DNA of 59,209 nt from an uncultured Bacteroidales bacterium (lineage in GTDB: Bacteria > Bacteroidota > Bacteroidia > Bacteroidales > Bacteroidaceae). The stretch spans positions 1 to 59,209 of the forward strand of contig CADCIO010000011.1 in the NCBI GenBank assembly GCA_902801475.1. Direction: 5' to 3'. Position 1 is the stretch's first letter, and every line of letters starts with the position of its first letter. Made by a program: the position numbers and the translations under genes. Positions 26,083-33,906 of the stretch are shown here, in pieces. The notes below the pieces were generated by a model. That model was not told the DNA's origin, did not search any database, and worked only from the letters and a program-made list of their open reading frames with translations.

Positions 26083-26799
26083 ATGGCAACACCACATATA
26101 TCAGCAGCAGAAGGCGCATTCGCCAAAACAGTCCTCATGCCTGGTGACCCATTGAGGGCAAAATTCATTGCTGAAACATTCCTGACTGCCCCCCAATTAG
26201 TCACCTCAGTACGTAACGTGCTCGGCTATACAGGCACCTACAAAGGAACTCCTATCTCTGTGATGGCCAGTGGCATGGGTATGCCCAGCATTGGCATCTA
26301 CTCTTATGAATTGTTCAAGTTCTATAATGTGGAGAACATCATCCGCATCGGTTCTGCAGGCAGCTATCGTGATTGGTTGAACGTAATGGATGTAACGCTG
26401 GCTGAGCGTGCTGTGAGCGCCTCCACCTTTGCCCAAGTGCAGGGAGGAGTGACAGAAAAGAGCATCAAACCCAGTGCTGAACTGAATGCTGCCATCCAAA
26501 GGAAAGCAAAAGAATTAGGTATCGATTTGAAGATGAGTGTGGTGCATTCCAGCGATGTCTTCTATTCAGACCCATCACAAGGCACTTGGCAAGATATTGC
26601 CGAACGGACTGGCAGTGATTGTGTAGAGATGGAAAGCTTCGCCCTTTTCCACAATGCCAATATGTTAGGGAAACGTGCAGCTTGTCTGCTGACTATCAGT
26701 GACTCATTTGTCAGCCATGTGGAACTGACTGCAGAAGAACGTCAGAATTCCTTCACAGAGATGATGAAACTGGCATTGGAGACCGCCTTTGAATTATGA
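26083..26799 (+). CDS. deoD: Purine nucleoside phosphorylase, DeoD type
   Basis: 238 residues (E. coli 239). It catalyses reversible phosphorolysis of purine nucleosides in the cytoplasm. Diagnostic blocks are VLMPGDPLRAKFIAE, the phosphate-binding IIRIGSAGSYR, CVEMESFALF, and TISDSF with the catalytic Asp. It lies 12 bases after the GH128-like gene and 22 bases before the metallopeptidase start, apparently within the same transcript, which is an unusual place for a cytosolic salvage enzyme. Confidence 0.95.
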   Translation: MATPHISAAEGAFAKTVLMPGDPLRAKFIAETFLTAPQLVTSVRNVLGYTGTYKGTPISVMASGMGMPSIGIYSYELFKFYNVENIIRIGSAGSYRDWLNVMDVTLAERAVSASTFAQVQGGVTEKSIKPSAELNAAIQRKAKELGIDLKMSVVHSSDVFYSDPSQGTWQDIAERTGSDCVEMESFALFHNANMLGKRAACLLTISDSFVSHVELTAEERQNSFTEMMKLALETAFEL

Positions 26800-26821
26800 A
26801 ACAATCAACACTCTTATCAAC

Positions 26822-29134
26822 ATGAAAAAGATATTGCTAACTAACATCTTGATGCTCTTGGCTTTCTGTGCTAATGCGCAATCAGTCACAGACAGAACAT
26901 CGTACATCACCAACCCAAACTTTGAAAGTGGGGCAAACGGATGGGTATACGAAAGCTTACAAGCACAAAGCAACAGCTCATTCACCAAGAAGTCGGGTAG
27001 TGTTTATATGGAGAAATGGGTACCCACAGGTAATTATGTAGGAAATGGAAGCATCTACCAAACCATCACTCAATTACCAATCGGTATCTATCAACTCACT
27101 GTTGCTGCACAGAATCTGAATCAGAGTTCCACCTCACAGAAATGTAGTGGCGTATACATCTATGCCGACGACCAGCAAACAAGCGTCTACACTCCAGATG
27201 ATTATTCTGTGACTTTCACCAACATTACAGGTGAGGTGGAGATTGGTTTTGTGGCAAAAAATGCATCTGGCAACTGGATTGCTGTAGATAACTTCCGCTT
27301 GTCACAGATTGGGGAAGTGGAGAAAGAAACGGTGATGGAAGAAGTGAATCGTCTGTTGGAAGAAGCAGAAAAGATTCCAACGGACATCATACCGACCCAT
27401 ATCGCATCAGCCCTTCAAGCTGCCATCGCTGCTGGAAAGCTCATCAACGCGGCTTCTGCTGACACAGACATACAGCAGGCATTGAAGGATTTGAAAGCTA
27501 CCATCGAAAAAGGAGAATTTGCTGCCAACCTTGCAAATGCCACACCTGGTAGTGGTACAGCACCTGCTGTGACGAACACCAACCATTATGTGGCAACTGG
27601 AGCAACACAGGCATTGGTACGTGCCACGATGAGGGGTTCGAATATATTAGAGCGTGGTGTATGTTGGAGTACAGAACACAACCCTACAGTGCTGGACGAA
27701 CGCACCACCAAATATTTTGACCTTAAGGGCTACATCTTCCACATCAAGGGTTTGCAACCTGCCACCGTTTATTATATCCGTCCTTACGTGATGAACAAAA
27801 CCTACACAGTGGCATACGGAGATGAAGTGAAAATCGTGACGCATCCCAAGGGTACCTGCACAGGTTCGTGGAATGAAGGAGCACCTGATGCTGCAGCCAA
27901 CCAGAGATGTCGTGAAGCCATCCAGCAAACCATCGACTATTTCAATGAATGGACGGGCATCCAGGGTTTCCATCTGAGTGGTAACTACGGAGCCGAAACT
28001 CCAACAGCCGATTGCTCTTATGGAGGTTGGATGCGTATTGGTCCGAATGCTGGTAATCAGGCTATTGGTACAGTGCTGCATGAAACAGGACATGGTGTGG
28101 GCGTGGGACAACACGTGAGATGGAATGAATGTGAGGACACACGTGAAAATCAAGGAAAATACGGCAAATGGTTGGGACGTGAAGCGAACGATGTACTTCA
28201 CTTCTTGGAGAACTATTATGGTGACGAAGTTTTCTTCACAGGTGATGCTGTGCATGGATGGGGAACCAGTTCCAACACCTCCATCGCCAACGCCACCATC
28301 TCTTACGACTGGCTGGTGAATGGTGCAGACAAAGACAAGCATGCAGAACTCCAATATATCGGTGGTATGTGCATTCTGCACGGCCTGTTCATTGACGGTC
28401 TTCCACCCACAGCAAGCAATTGGTACACGACTGACCAGAATGGTATCGCTGGTTACACCTACAACTTCGACGATAACAAGAAGTATTACTTGATGAACAA
28501 GGATGCAGAACGAGGATTAGGCGAAGGACTGCTCTATCAGCGCGCCAGCACTGATATTGGTTGGAAACCGCTGCTGACAGGAGAAGTGCTTAGTGATTCT
28601 GCTGCTTGGTATATGGAATTTGACCCACAGAGCTGTCTTTATTCTTTCAAGAATGCGTCCACAGGCAAATACCTCACCCACCCTGCTTCAGGCAATCTCG
28701 AAGTGAAGGTGCTGAAGACGAGTCCAACGAAAGCTGAAAAGTTCCAATTGATGCCTGACCGCACAGATGTGACCATCAATATAGAGGGTAAGAAAAACAA
28801 GACACATGGCTATTGGTTCACTTGGGACAACTCAGGCTTCAAATCCATGGGTGCAGCCTCCTTCTCCAACCGGAGAGGATATGGCAGCATCTCGCAGGAA
28901 GCATTTGATTTCAGCAATAAGGCAACCACACAGCAATGGATCATCCTCAGCGAAGACGAGTTGGCAGCTTATCAACAAAAGGCCATTGAGACAAGCATCA
29001 ATGCAGTCAACACCTCTGACGAAACGATTGTTGGCATCTACACGATGGATGGAATTCTCTTAAATGCATTTCAGCAAGGCTTCAACATCATCAAATACAG
29101 TAATGGACAAGTGAAGAAAATCTTTGTCGAATAA
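26822..29134 (+). CDS. Secreted metzincin-like metallopeptidase with carbohydrate-binding-like N-terminus
   Basis: 770 residues from the ATG at 26822, which gives a clean signal peptide (KKILLTNILMLLAFCANAQ). Residues about 25-160 look like a jelly-roll module (NPNFESGANGWVYES; IYQTITQLPIGIYQLTVAAQ), followed by a helical linker and an Fn3-like stretch (RGVCWSTEHNPT). The catalytic motif is HETGHGVGVGQH at 420-431: HExxH plus a glycine, with the third histidine one residue later than in the classic HExxHxxGxxH. A RICIN/lectin-like region may follow (SCLYSFKNASTGKYLTHPASG). The end (VGIYTMDGILL, IKYSNGQVKKIFVE) resembles a T9SS sorting domain. Its substrate could be a glycoprotein, but that is inference. 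Confidence 0.7.
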   Translation: MKKILLTNILMLLAFCANAQSVTDRTSYITNPNFESGANGWVYESLQAQSNSSFTKKSGSVYMEKWVPTGNYVGNGSIYQTITQLPIGIYQLTVAAQNLNQSSTSQKCSGVYIYADDQQTSVYTPDDYSVTFTNITGEVEIGFVAKNASGNWIAVDNFRLSQIGEVEKETVMEEVNRLLEEAEKIPTDIIPTHIASALQAAIAAGKLINAASADTDIQQALKDLKATIEKGEFAANLANATPGSGTAPAVTNTNHYVATGATQALVRATMRGSNILERGVCWSTEHNPTVLDERTTKYFDLKGYIFHIKGLQPATVYYIRPYVMNKTYTVAYGDEVKIVTHPKGTCTGSWNEGAPDAAANQRCREAIQQTIDYFNEWTGIQGFHLSGNYGAETPTADCSYGGWMRIGPNAGNQAIGTVLHETGHGVGVGQHVRWNECEDTRENQGKYGKWLGREANDVLHFLENYYGDEVFFTGDAVHGWGTSSNTSIANATISYDWLVNGADKDKHAELQYIGGMCILHGLFIDGLPPTASNWYTTDQNGIAGYTYNFDDNKKYYLMNKDAERGLGEGLLYQRASTDIGWKPLLTGEVLSDSAAWYMEFDPQSCLYSFKNASTGKYLTHPASGNLEVKVLKTSPTKAEKFQLMPDRTDVTINIEGKKNKTHGYWFTWDNSGFKSMGAASFSNRRGYGSISQEAFDFSNKATTQQWIILSEDELAAYQQKAIETSINAVNTSDETIVGIYTMDGILLNAFQQGFNIIKYSNGQVKKIFVE

Positions 29135-29135
29135 A

Positions 29136-30500
29136 ATGAAACAGACATTCCTTATATGGATGGCATGCACACTGCTGAGCATGCCATCCTTTGCAAAAAA
29201 AACAATAGACCAATGGCCTGATGGTACTGAAATAGGTGATTGGTTCAGACAAACCACACCCGTTGACATCACGACCTTGGGCAAAGCGTATCGCGTGACC
29301 GACTATGGTGTTGTCAATGACGGAAAACTCCATACTGCTGAGATGCAGGCGCTGATTGACAAAGTGGCAACAGAAGGTGGAGGTGTCATTGTGATTCCTG
29401 AAGGCACGTATATGACAGGTGCCCTCTTCTTCAAGCAAGGAGTGCATCTGCATCTCTACAACGGAGGTACGTTGATGGGCAGCAATGACCCCAGCGACTA
29501 CCCTATTCTGAAAACGCGCATCGAGGGGGAAACCTGCCTCTACTATTCTGCTCTCATCAATGCAGACGGTATAAACGGTTTCACCATCTCAGGTGAAGGA
29601 ACAATTGATGGCAATGGTTTCACCTTCTGGAAACATTTCTGGGAGCGCAGAAGCTGGAATCCTCAATGCACCAACAAGGATGAACAACGTCCAAGACTGA
29701 TTTATGTGAGCAATTGCAAGAATGTACAAATAGACGGAGTAAAGCTACAAAACTCTGCCTTCTGGACCACTCATATATATAATAGCGAAAACGTCAAATT
29801 GCTGCGTCTGCACATCTCTTCTCCTGCCAAACCCGTCAAAGCACCCAGTACGGATGCCATCGACCTGGACGTAGTGAAAAATGTATTGGTAAAGAACTGT
29901 TACATGAGTGTCAATGACGATGCGATTGCCATCAAGGGAGGCAAAGGTCCTTATGCCGACTATTGGCGAACACCTTATAACGACATCGACATCAACAAGT
30001 TTCCTGAAATGATTGGTGATGGAGGCAACGAAAACATCATCATCGAAGATTGTGAATATGGTTTCTGTCATGGTTGCCTGACCTTGGGCAGCGAATCTGT
30101 CTATGACCACAACATCATCTTGCGTCGCATCAAAGTGACTGAGGCGAACAACCTATTATGGCTCAAGATGCGTCCAGACACTCCACAACTCTATGAGTAT
30201 GTGACGGTTGAAGACATCGAAGGAAATGGAAAGAATTTCTTGTTGGTTGCCCCTTGGACACAGTTCTACGACTTGAAAGGACGAGCAAGCATTCCTATGT
30301 CATACAGCAATCATATCACCATGCGAAATATCACCTTCGACTGCAACGTCTTTTTCAATGTGAAGCAACAGGAAGACCAATACCATCTTAGCAATTTCAC
30401 CTTCGAAAATTTGGTCATCCAAGCCAAGAATGCAGATTTCCATCAAGAATATGTGGAAAATTTCACAGTGAAGAACGTGAAAGCCGAAAAAAAGCAGTAA
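29136..30500 (+). CDS. Secreted GH28 polygalacturonase-like hydrolase
   Basis: 454 residues from the ATG at 29136, one base after the previous stop. Signal peptide (KQTFLIWMACTLLSMPSFA). A right-handed beta-helix of family 28 is indicated by FTISGEGTIDGNG, STDAIDLD, NDDAIAIKGG (the catalytic aspartates), CHGCLTLGSE and RRIKVTEANNLLWLK. These enzymes hydrolyse alpha-1,4-galacturonides of pectin or rhamnogalacturonan. Last gene of the hydrolase operon; its stop codon lies within the promoter of the next transcription unit. Confidence 0.92.
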   Translation: MKQTFLIWMACTLLSMPSFAKKTIDQWPDGTEIGDWFRQTTPVDITTLGKAYRVTDYGVVNDGKLHTAEMQALIDKVATEGGGVIVIPEGTYMTGALFFKQGVHLHLYNGGTLMGSNDPSDYPILKTRIEGETCLYYSALINADGINGFTISGEGTIDGNGFTFWKHFWERRSWNPQCTNKDEQRPRLIYVSNCKNVQIDGVKLQNSAFWTTHIYNSENVKLLRLHISSPAKPVKAPSTDAIDLDVVKNVLVKNCYMSVNDDAIAIKGGKGPYADYWRTPYNDIDINKFPEMIGDGGNENIIIEDCEYGFCHGCLTLGSESVYDHNIILRRIKVTEANNLLWLKMRPDTPQLYEYVTVEDIEGNGKNFLLVAPWTQFYDLKGRASIPMSYSNHITMRNITFDCNVFFNVKQQEDQYHLSNFTFENLVIQAKNADFHQEYVENFTVKNVKAEKKQ

Positions 30501-30505
30501 CTTTG
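30498..30505 (+). promoter_or_regulatory. -7 box overlapping the GH28 stop codon
   Basis: TAACTTTG fits TAnnTTTG. Its first three bases are the TAA stop of the polygalacturonase gene, and the next ATG is at 30532. Confidence 0.6.
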
Positions 30506-30531
30506 CAGCCCAATAAAACATAACACGATAT

Positions 30532-32241
30532 ATGGATTGGCTTATTGAACTATTCACAACAGGTGGTGGTGTAGCACATACAGTCATATTGTATGCACTG
30601 GTCATCTCAGTTGGTGTTTTCCTTGGCAATAAGATAAAAGTGAAAGGCGTGACTTTAGGAGTGACGTGGATTCTCTTTGTCGGTATCTTGGCTGGTGATC
30701 TGCTGATGCGTGGAGGAATCCAGGAAAACGCTGCTGTTCTCAATTTCATTCAGGACTTTGGACTCATCTTGTTCGTGTTCAGCATCGGTCTGCAGGTAGG
30801 TCCTTCATTCTTCACGTCGCTGAAACAAGGAGGTCTAAAGGCCAATGGCATTGCTGCAGGCATTGTCATGCTGAATATCGTCGTGATGCTGGCTATCTAT
30901 TATGGTTTCCGCAATGTCATCCCTGCTGTTGACAATCTGCCCATGATGGTAGGCACCTTGTGTGGCGCTGTCACCAACACGCCAGGTCTTGGTGCTGCCA
31001 ATGCTGCACTCGAACAAATCAATCAGATACATCCTTTTAAGGGAGGTGTACCTGTCATTGCCAATGGTTATGCCTGCGCCTACCCTCTTGCTGTCGTGGG
31101 CATCATCTGCAGCATCATCCTCATTCGTATCATCTTCAAGGTGAACTTCCAGAAAGAGGAGGAGCACTTCAACAAGCGAAACAACAAGGAAGCTGTGAAG
31201 CCTCATCTAATGACGGTGAAGGTGTTCAACCCTGCCATTGCAGACAAGAGCATCTTGCAAGTGAGAGGCTTTATTGGACGTGATTTCGTTTGCTCTCGTA
31301 TGCTCCACAATGGTCATGTGGTCGTACCTAACAAGGAAACGTTATTGAATGTCGATGACAAACTTTATATTGTCTGTGCCGAAGAAGATGCAGCTGCTAT
31401 TGTTGCTTTCATCGGTCCTGAAGTGGAGGTTGAATGGGATGAACAAGACGTACCAATGGCATCCAGAAAGCATACAGTCACCAAAGATAACATCAATGGT
31501 AAGACACTGGGCAGTTTGCACCCAAGTTCTATGTATGGTGTAAATGTCACTCGTCTCTATCGTTCTGGTATTGAGCTGTTTGCCAGTCCAAGCATCATTC
31601 TGCAAGTGGGTGATATTCTGACTGTTGTGGGACCAGAAGACGCTGTGGATCGCTTTGCCAACAGAATTGGTGACAAGAAGCAACAGCTAGATAAGCCTAA
31701 CCTGCTCACGCTCTTCCTGGGCATTCTGGTCGGCATCATCTTTGGTATGCTGCCCATCAGTATTCCTGGTATGTCCATGCCTGTGAAGTTAGGTTTGGCT
31801 GGTGGCCCACTCATCATTGCCATCCTGCTGGGTCGCTTTGGCTATAAACTTAAATTGGTGGCCTACACCACCAACTCTGCTTCGCTGATGATTCGAGACA
31901 TCGGTCTGGTGCTCTTCCTTGCGAGTGTAGGTATCAAGGCAGGTGGAAACTTTGTTGATACAGTCATCAATGGAGGTGTTCACTACGTTTGGACAGGTTT
32001 CCTCATCACTATCGTCCCATTGATTATCATGGGCATCTTTGCTCGTGTGAAGTGGCGCATGAACTACTTCCTGCTGATGGGTATCATGAGTGGAGCCACA
32101 ACTGACCCACCAGCATTGGCATTCAGCACCTCTAACGCCAATAACGGCATTCCGACGGTTGGTTATTCCACAGTATATCCATTATCTATGTTCCTGCGCA
32201 TCATCACAGCGCAAGTCATCATCTTACTCTTATGCAGTTAG
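30532..32241 (+). CDS. AspT/YidE-type transporter with RCK_C domains
   Basis: 569 residues. Two halves of about five membrane helices each (about 15-190 and 385-569) flank a cytoplasmic pair of TrkA_C/RCK_C-like domains (about 225-380; [14 protein letters not shown]..., [19 protein letters not shown]). The duplicated motif [15 protein letters not shown] [16 protein letters not shown], with [11 protein letters not shown] in the second half, is typical of the aspartate:alanine exchanger family. Substrate is unknown; family members exchange dicarboxylates or amino acids. The downstream permease gene starts within its last codons. Confidence 0.88.
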   Translation: MDWLIELFTTGGGVAHTVILYALVISVGVFLGNKIKVKGVTLGVTWILFVGILAGDLLMRGGIQENAAVLNFIQDFGLILFVFSIGLQVGPSFFTSLKQGGLKANGIAAGIVMLNIVVMLAIYYGFRNVIPAVDNLPMMVGTLCGAVTNTPGLGAANAALEQINQIHPFKGGVPVIANGYACAYPLAVVGIICSIILIRIIFKVNFQKEEEHFNKRNNKEAVKPHLMTVKVFNPAIADKSILQVRGFIGRDFVCSRMLHNGHVVVPNKETLLNVDDKLYIVCAEEDAAAIVAFIGPEVEVEWDEQDVPMASRKHTVTKDNINGKTLGSLHPSSMYGVNVTRLYRSGIELFASPSIILQVGDILTVVGPEDAVDRFANRIGDKKQQLDKPNLLTLFLGILVGIIFGMLPISIPGMSMPVKLGLAGGPLIIAILLGRFGYKLKLVAYTTNSASLMIRDIGLVLFLASVGIKAGGNFVDTVINGGVHYVWTGFLITIVPLIIMGIFARVKWRMNYFLLMGIMSGATTDPPALAFSTSNANNGIPTVGYSTVYPLSMFLRIITAQVIILLLCS

Positions 32242-32939
32242 ACATCGACGACATACTTCACTCTCTCTTGCAGTCAGCAGATTTACCTCTGTTGGCTGCA
32301 TTTGCACTGGGTATATTGGTAGCACTCAATCCTTGCCAATTAGCCATCAGCATCTCTGCTTTGGCATACGAATATCGCAATGGAAAGAAACTGATAGATG
32401 GCATCATCTATGCATTTGGCAGAACCCTCACCTACACTCTGCTGGGATGGGTGACGATGTGCTTGATAGGTGGCGGCAGTAATGTGGCAGGTTTGCAGAA
32501 CGTATTGTCTATGGCGGAAGTGGCTGTGCCTTACGTATTGATTGTTTTGGGAATTTATCTGATATACAGAGCCTTCCGAAAGCACCATCATCATGGGGAC
32601 GATTGTCACAACAGTGGAAGAATTATCAAACGGAATGGTCCTCTTGGGTCCTTGGTGTTAGGCATGACACTTGCCCTCGCCTTCTGTCCTGAAAGTGCCA
32701 TCTTCTATTTTGGCATGATGATTCCCTTGAGCATCTCCAGCAATGTGGGAGCTATTGTTCCATTGGTTTTTGGATTGGCGGCCAGCATCCCAGTCATCGT
32801 CATTGCGTGGCTCATGCACAAGGCTGTGAATGGTGCAGCCAAACTGAGTCATGGGTTCGAGCACTTCCAACAATGGCTCAATGGCATCACAGGTGTCCTG
32901 TTCATACTCATTGCCATCCTACTTTTCATGGAAGAATAA
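32232..32939 (+). CDS. CcdA/DsbD- or ArsG-like membrane permease
   Basis: 235 residues, six predicted membrane helices. The first helix carries [10 protein letters not shown] and the fourth [13 protein letters not shown], the two-cysteine arrangement of the LysE/CcdA/DsbD superfamily also found in ArsG-type permeases. A histidine-rich loop, [12 protein letters not shown] (about 115-127), faces the cytosolic or periplasmic side and may bind metal. It overlaps the AspT-type stop by 10 bases, so they are co-translated. Thiol transfer and metal or arsenical efflux are both possible. Confidence 0.7.
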   Translation: MQLDIDDILHSLLQSADLPLLAAFALGILVALNPCQLAISISALAYEYRNGKKLIDGIIYAFGRTLTYTLLGWVTMCLIGGGSNVAGLQNVLSMAEVAVPYVLIVLGIYLIYRAFRKHHHHGDDCHNSGRIIKRNGPLGSLVLGMTLALAFCPESAIFYFGMMIPLSISSNVGAIVPLVFGLAASIPVIVIAWLMHKAVNGAAKLSHGFEHFQQWLNGITGVLFILIAILLFMEE

Positions 32940-33003
32940 GAAATTATTGAGGCAATTAAACAACTTTAATAAAACAAAATGCCAATAAATGATTTTTTTA
33001 TAC

Positions 33004-33011
33004 TACCTTCG
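33004..33011 (+). promoter_or_regulatory. Probable -7 box
   Basis: TACCTTCG, one change from TAnnTTTG, 40 bases before the ATG at 33052. Confidence 0.45.
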
Positions 33012-33051
33012 CAACTAAAATCATTCTAATCATCATCTGAAAGGCCACAAA

Positions 33052-33828
33052 ATGACAGAAGAAGAAAGACAACGCAGGCATGAAGACATCTCAGGAAGAA
33101 GCGCAGCGCAATTGGTGCGTGAACTTCTTCGGCTCATTTTGGTACTGATATGGAGATTCCTTGTCTGGCTCATCAAGAGATTCCTAAAGGGAATCCTATG
33201 GTGTATGCAGGCAGCGGAAGAGGGCTGGAGACGTCTGAACGACTGGTGGCACGATAACAACACCCAGGAGAAGGTCGCTAAAACCAAAGCTTGGCTCAAG
33301 ATGGCAGCCAAAACCTTTGGCAGATGGTGTGTCATTGCAAGCAAAGCCACCCTTCATGGCATCGTCATTGGTTCCAAAGCCACAAGGTATGGGCTCAAAG
33401 TGGCAGCAAAAGCTACAGCCAAAGGCATTGTCATTGCCGTCAAAGCAACTATTCAGGGCATCATCCATTTGCGCCCGACCATCAAGAAGATGGGACAGCT
33501 CATCGTTCAAGGCGCCAAAGCTACCGTCGCATGGATCAAGCGCTGCAAACGAGGAATGAAACTCTCACGTATCAGAAGGAGACGCAGATATGAGGCTTTC
33601 CGTCGAAATGGAGGTGTGAAGGGCTGGATGGTGAACACATCACACAATGTGCGAAAGAACATTGAGATGTTTATGGAGGAAGACCAAGAGGAGGCTGCAC
33701 CTGATGCTGTGACAGAAGATGACATTATGGAAGAGGCATTGGAGGAAGGAGCCAACGATGGCAAAAAGTCCATGAAGATAGGCAAATCCTTCATCACACA
33801 CGCCAAAAACTTTATGGATGTGGAATGA
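33052..33828 (+). CDS. Protein with 11-residue amphipathic repeats, upstream of an MscS channel
   Basis: 258 residues, no recognised family. Residues 21-50 are a hydrophobic helix flanked by Arg/Lys. Residues 84-138 form five consecutive 11-residue units of the type I-A-x-K-A-T-x-x-G-I-V (MAAKTFGRWCV, IASKATLHGIV, IGSKATRYGLK, VAAKATAKGIV, IAVKATIQGII). Such an 11-mer period gives an amphipathic 11/3 helix, as in alpha-synuclein (KTKEGV) and perilipins, which lie on curved or stressed membranes. A basic stretch (KRCKRGMKLSRIRRRRR, about 163-179) and a strongly acidic tail (about 199-237) follow. It precedes a large MscS-type channel by 78 bases, probably in the same transcript. A role at the inner membrane with the channel is inference. 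Confidence 0.75.
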   Translation: MTEEERQRRHEDISGRSAAQLVRELLRLILVLIWRFLVWLIKRFLKGILWCMQAAEEGWRRLNDWWHDNNTQEKVAKTKAWLKMAAKTFGRWCVIASKATLHGIVIGSKATRYGLKVAAKATAKGIVIAVKATIQGIIHLRPTIKKMGQLIVQGAKATVAWIKRCKRGMKLSRIRRRRRYEAFRRNGGVKGWMVNTSHNVRKNIEMFMEEDQEEAAPDAVTEDDIMEEALEEGANDGKKSMKIGKSFITHAKNFMDVE

Positions 33829-33906
33829 CCCTATAGTCCTATAAGTTTTATAAGACCTATATACCCTATTAAAACAACACCAAAACCCACAAAACAACAC
33901 AACATC

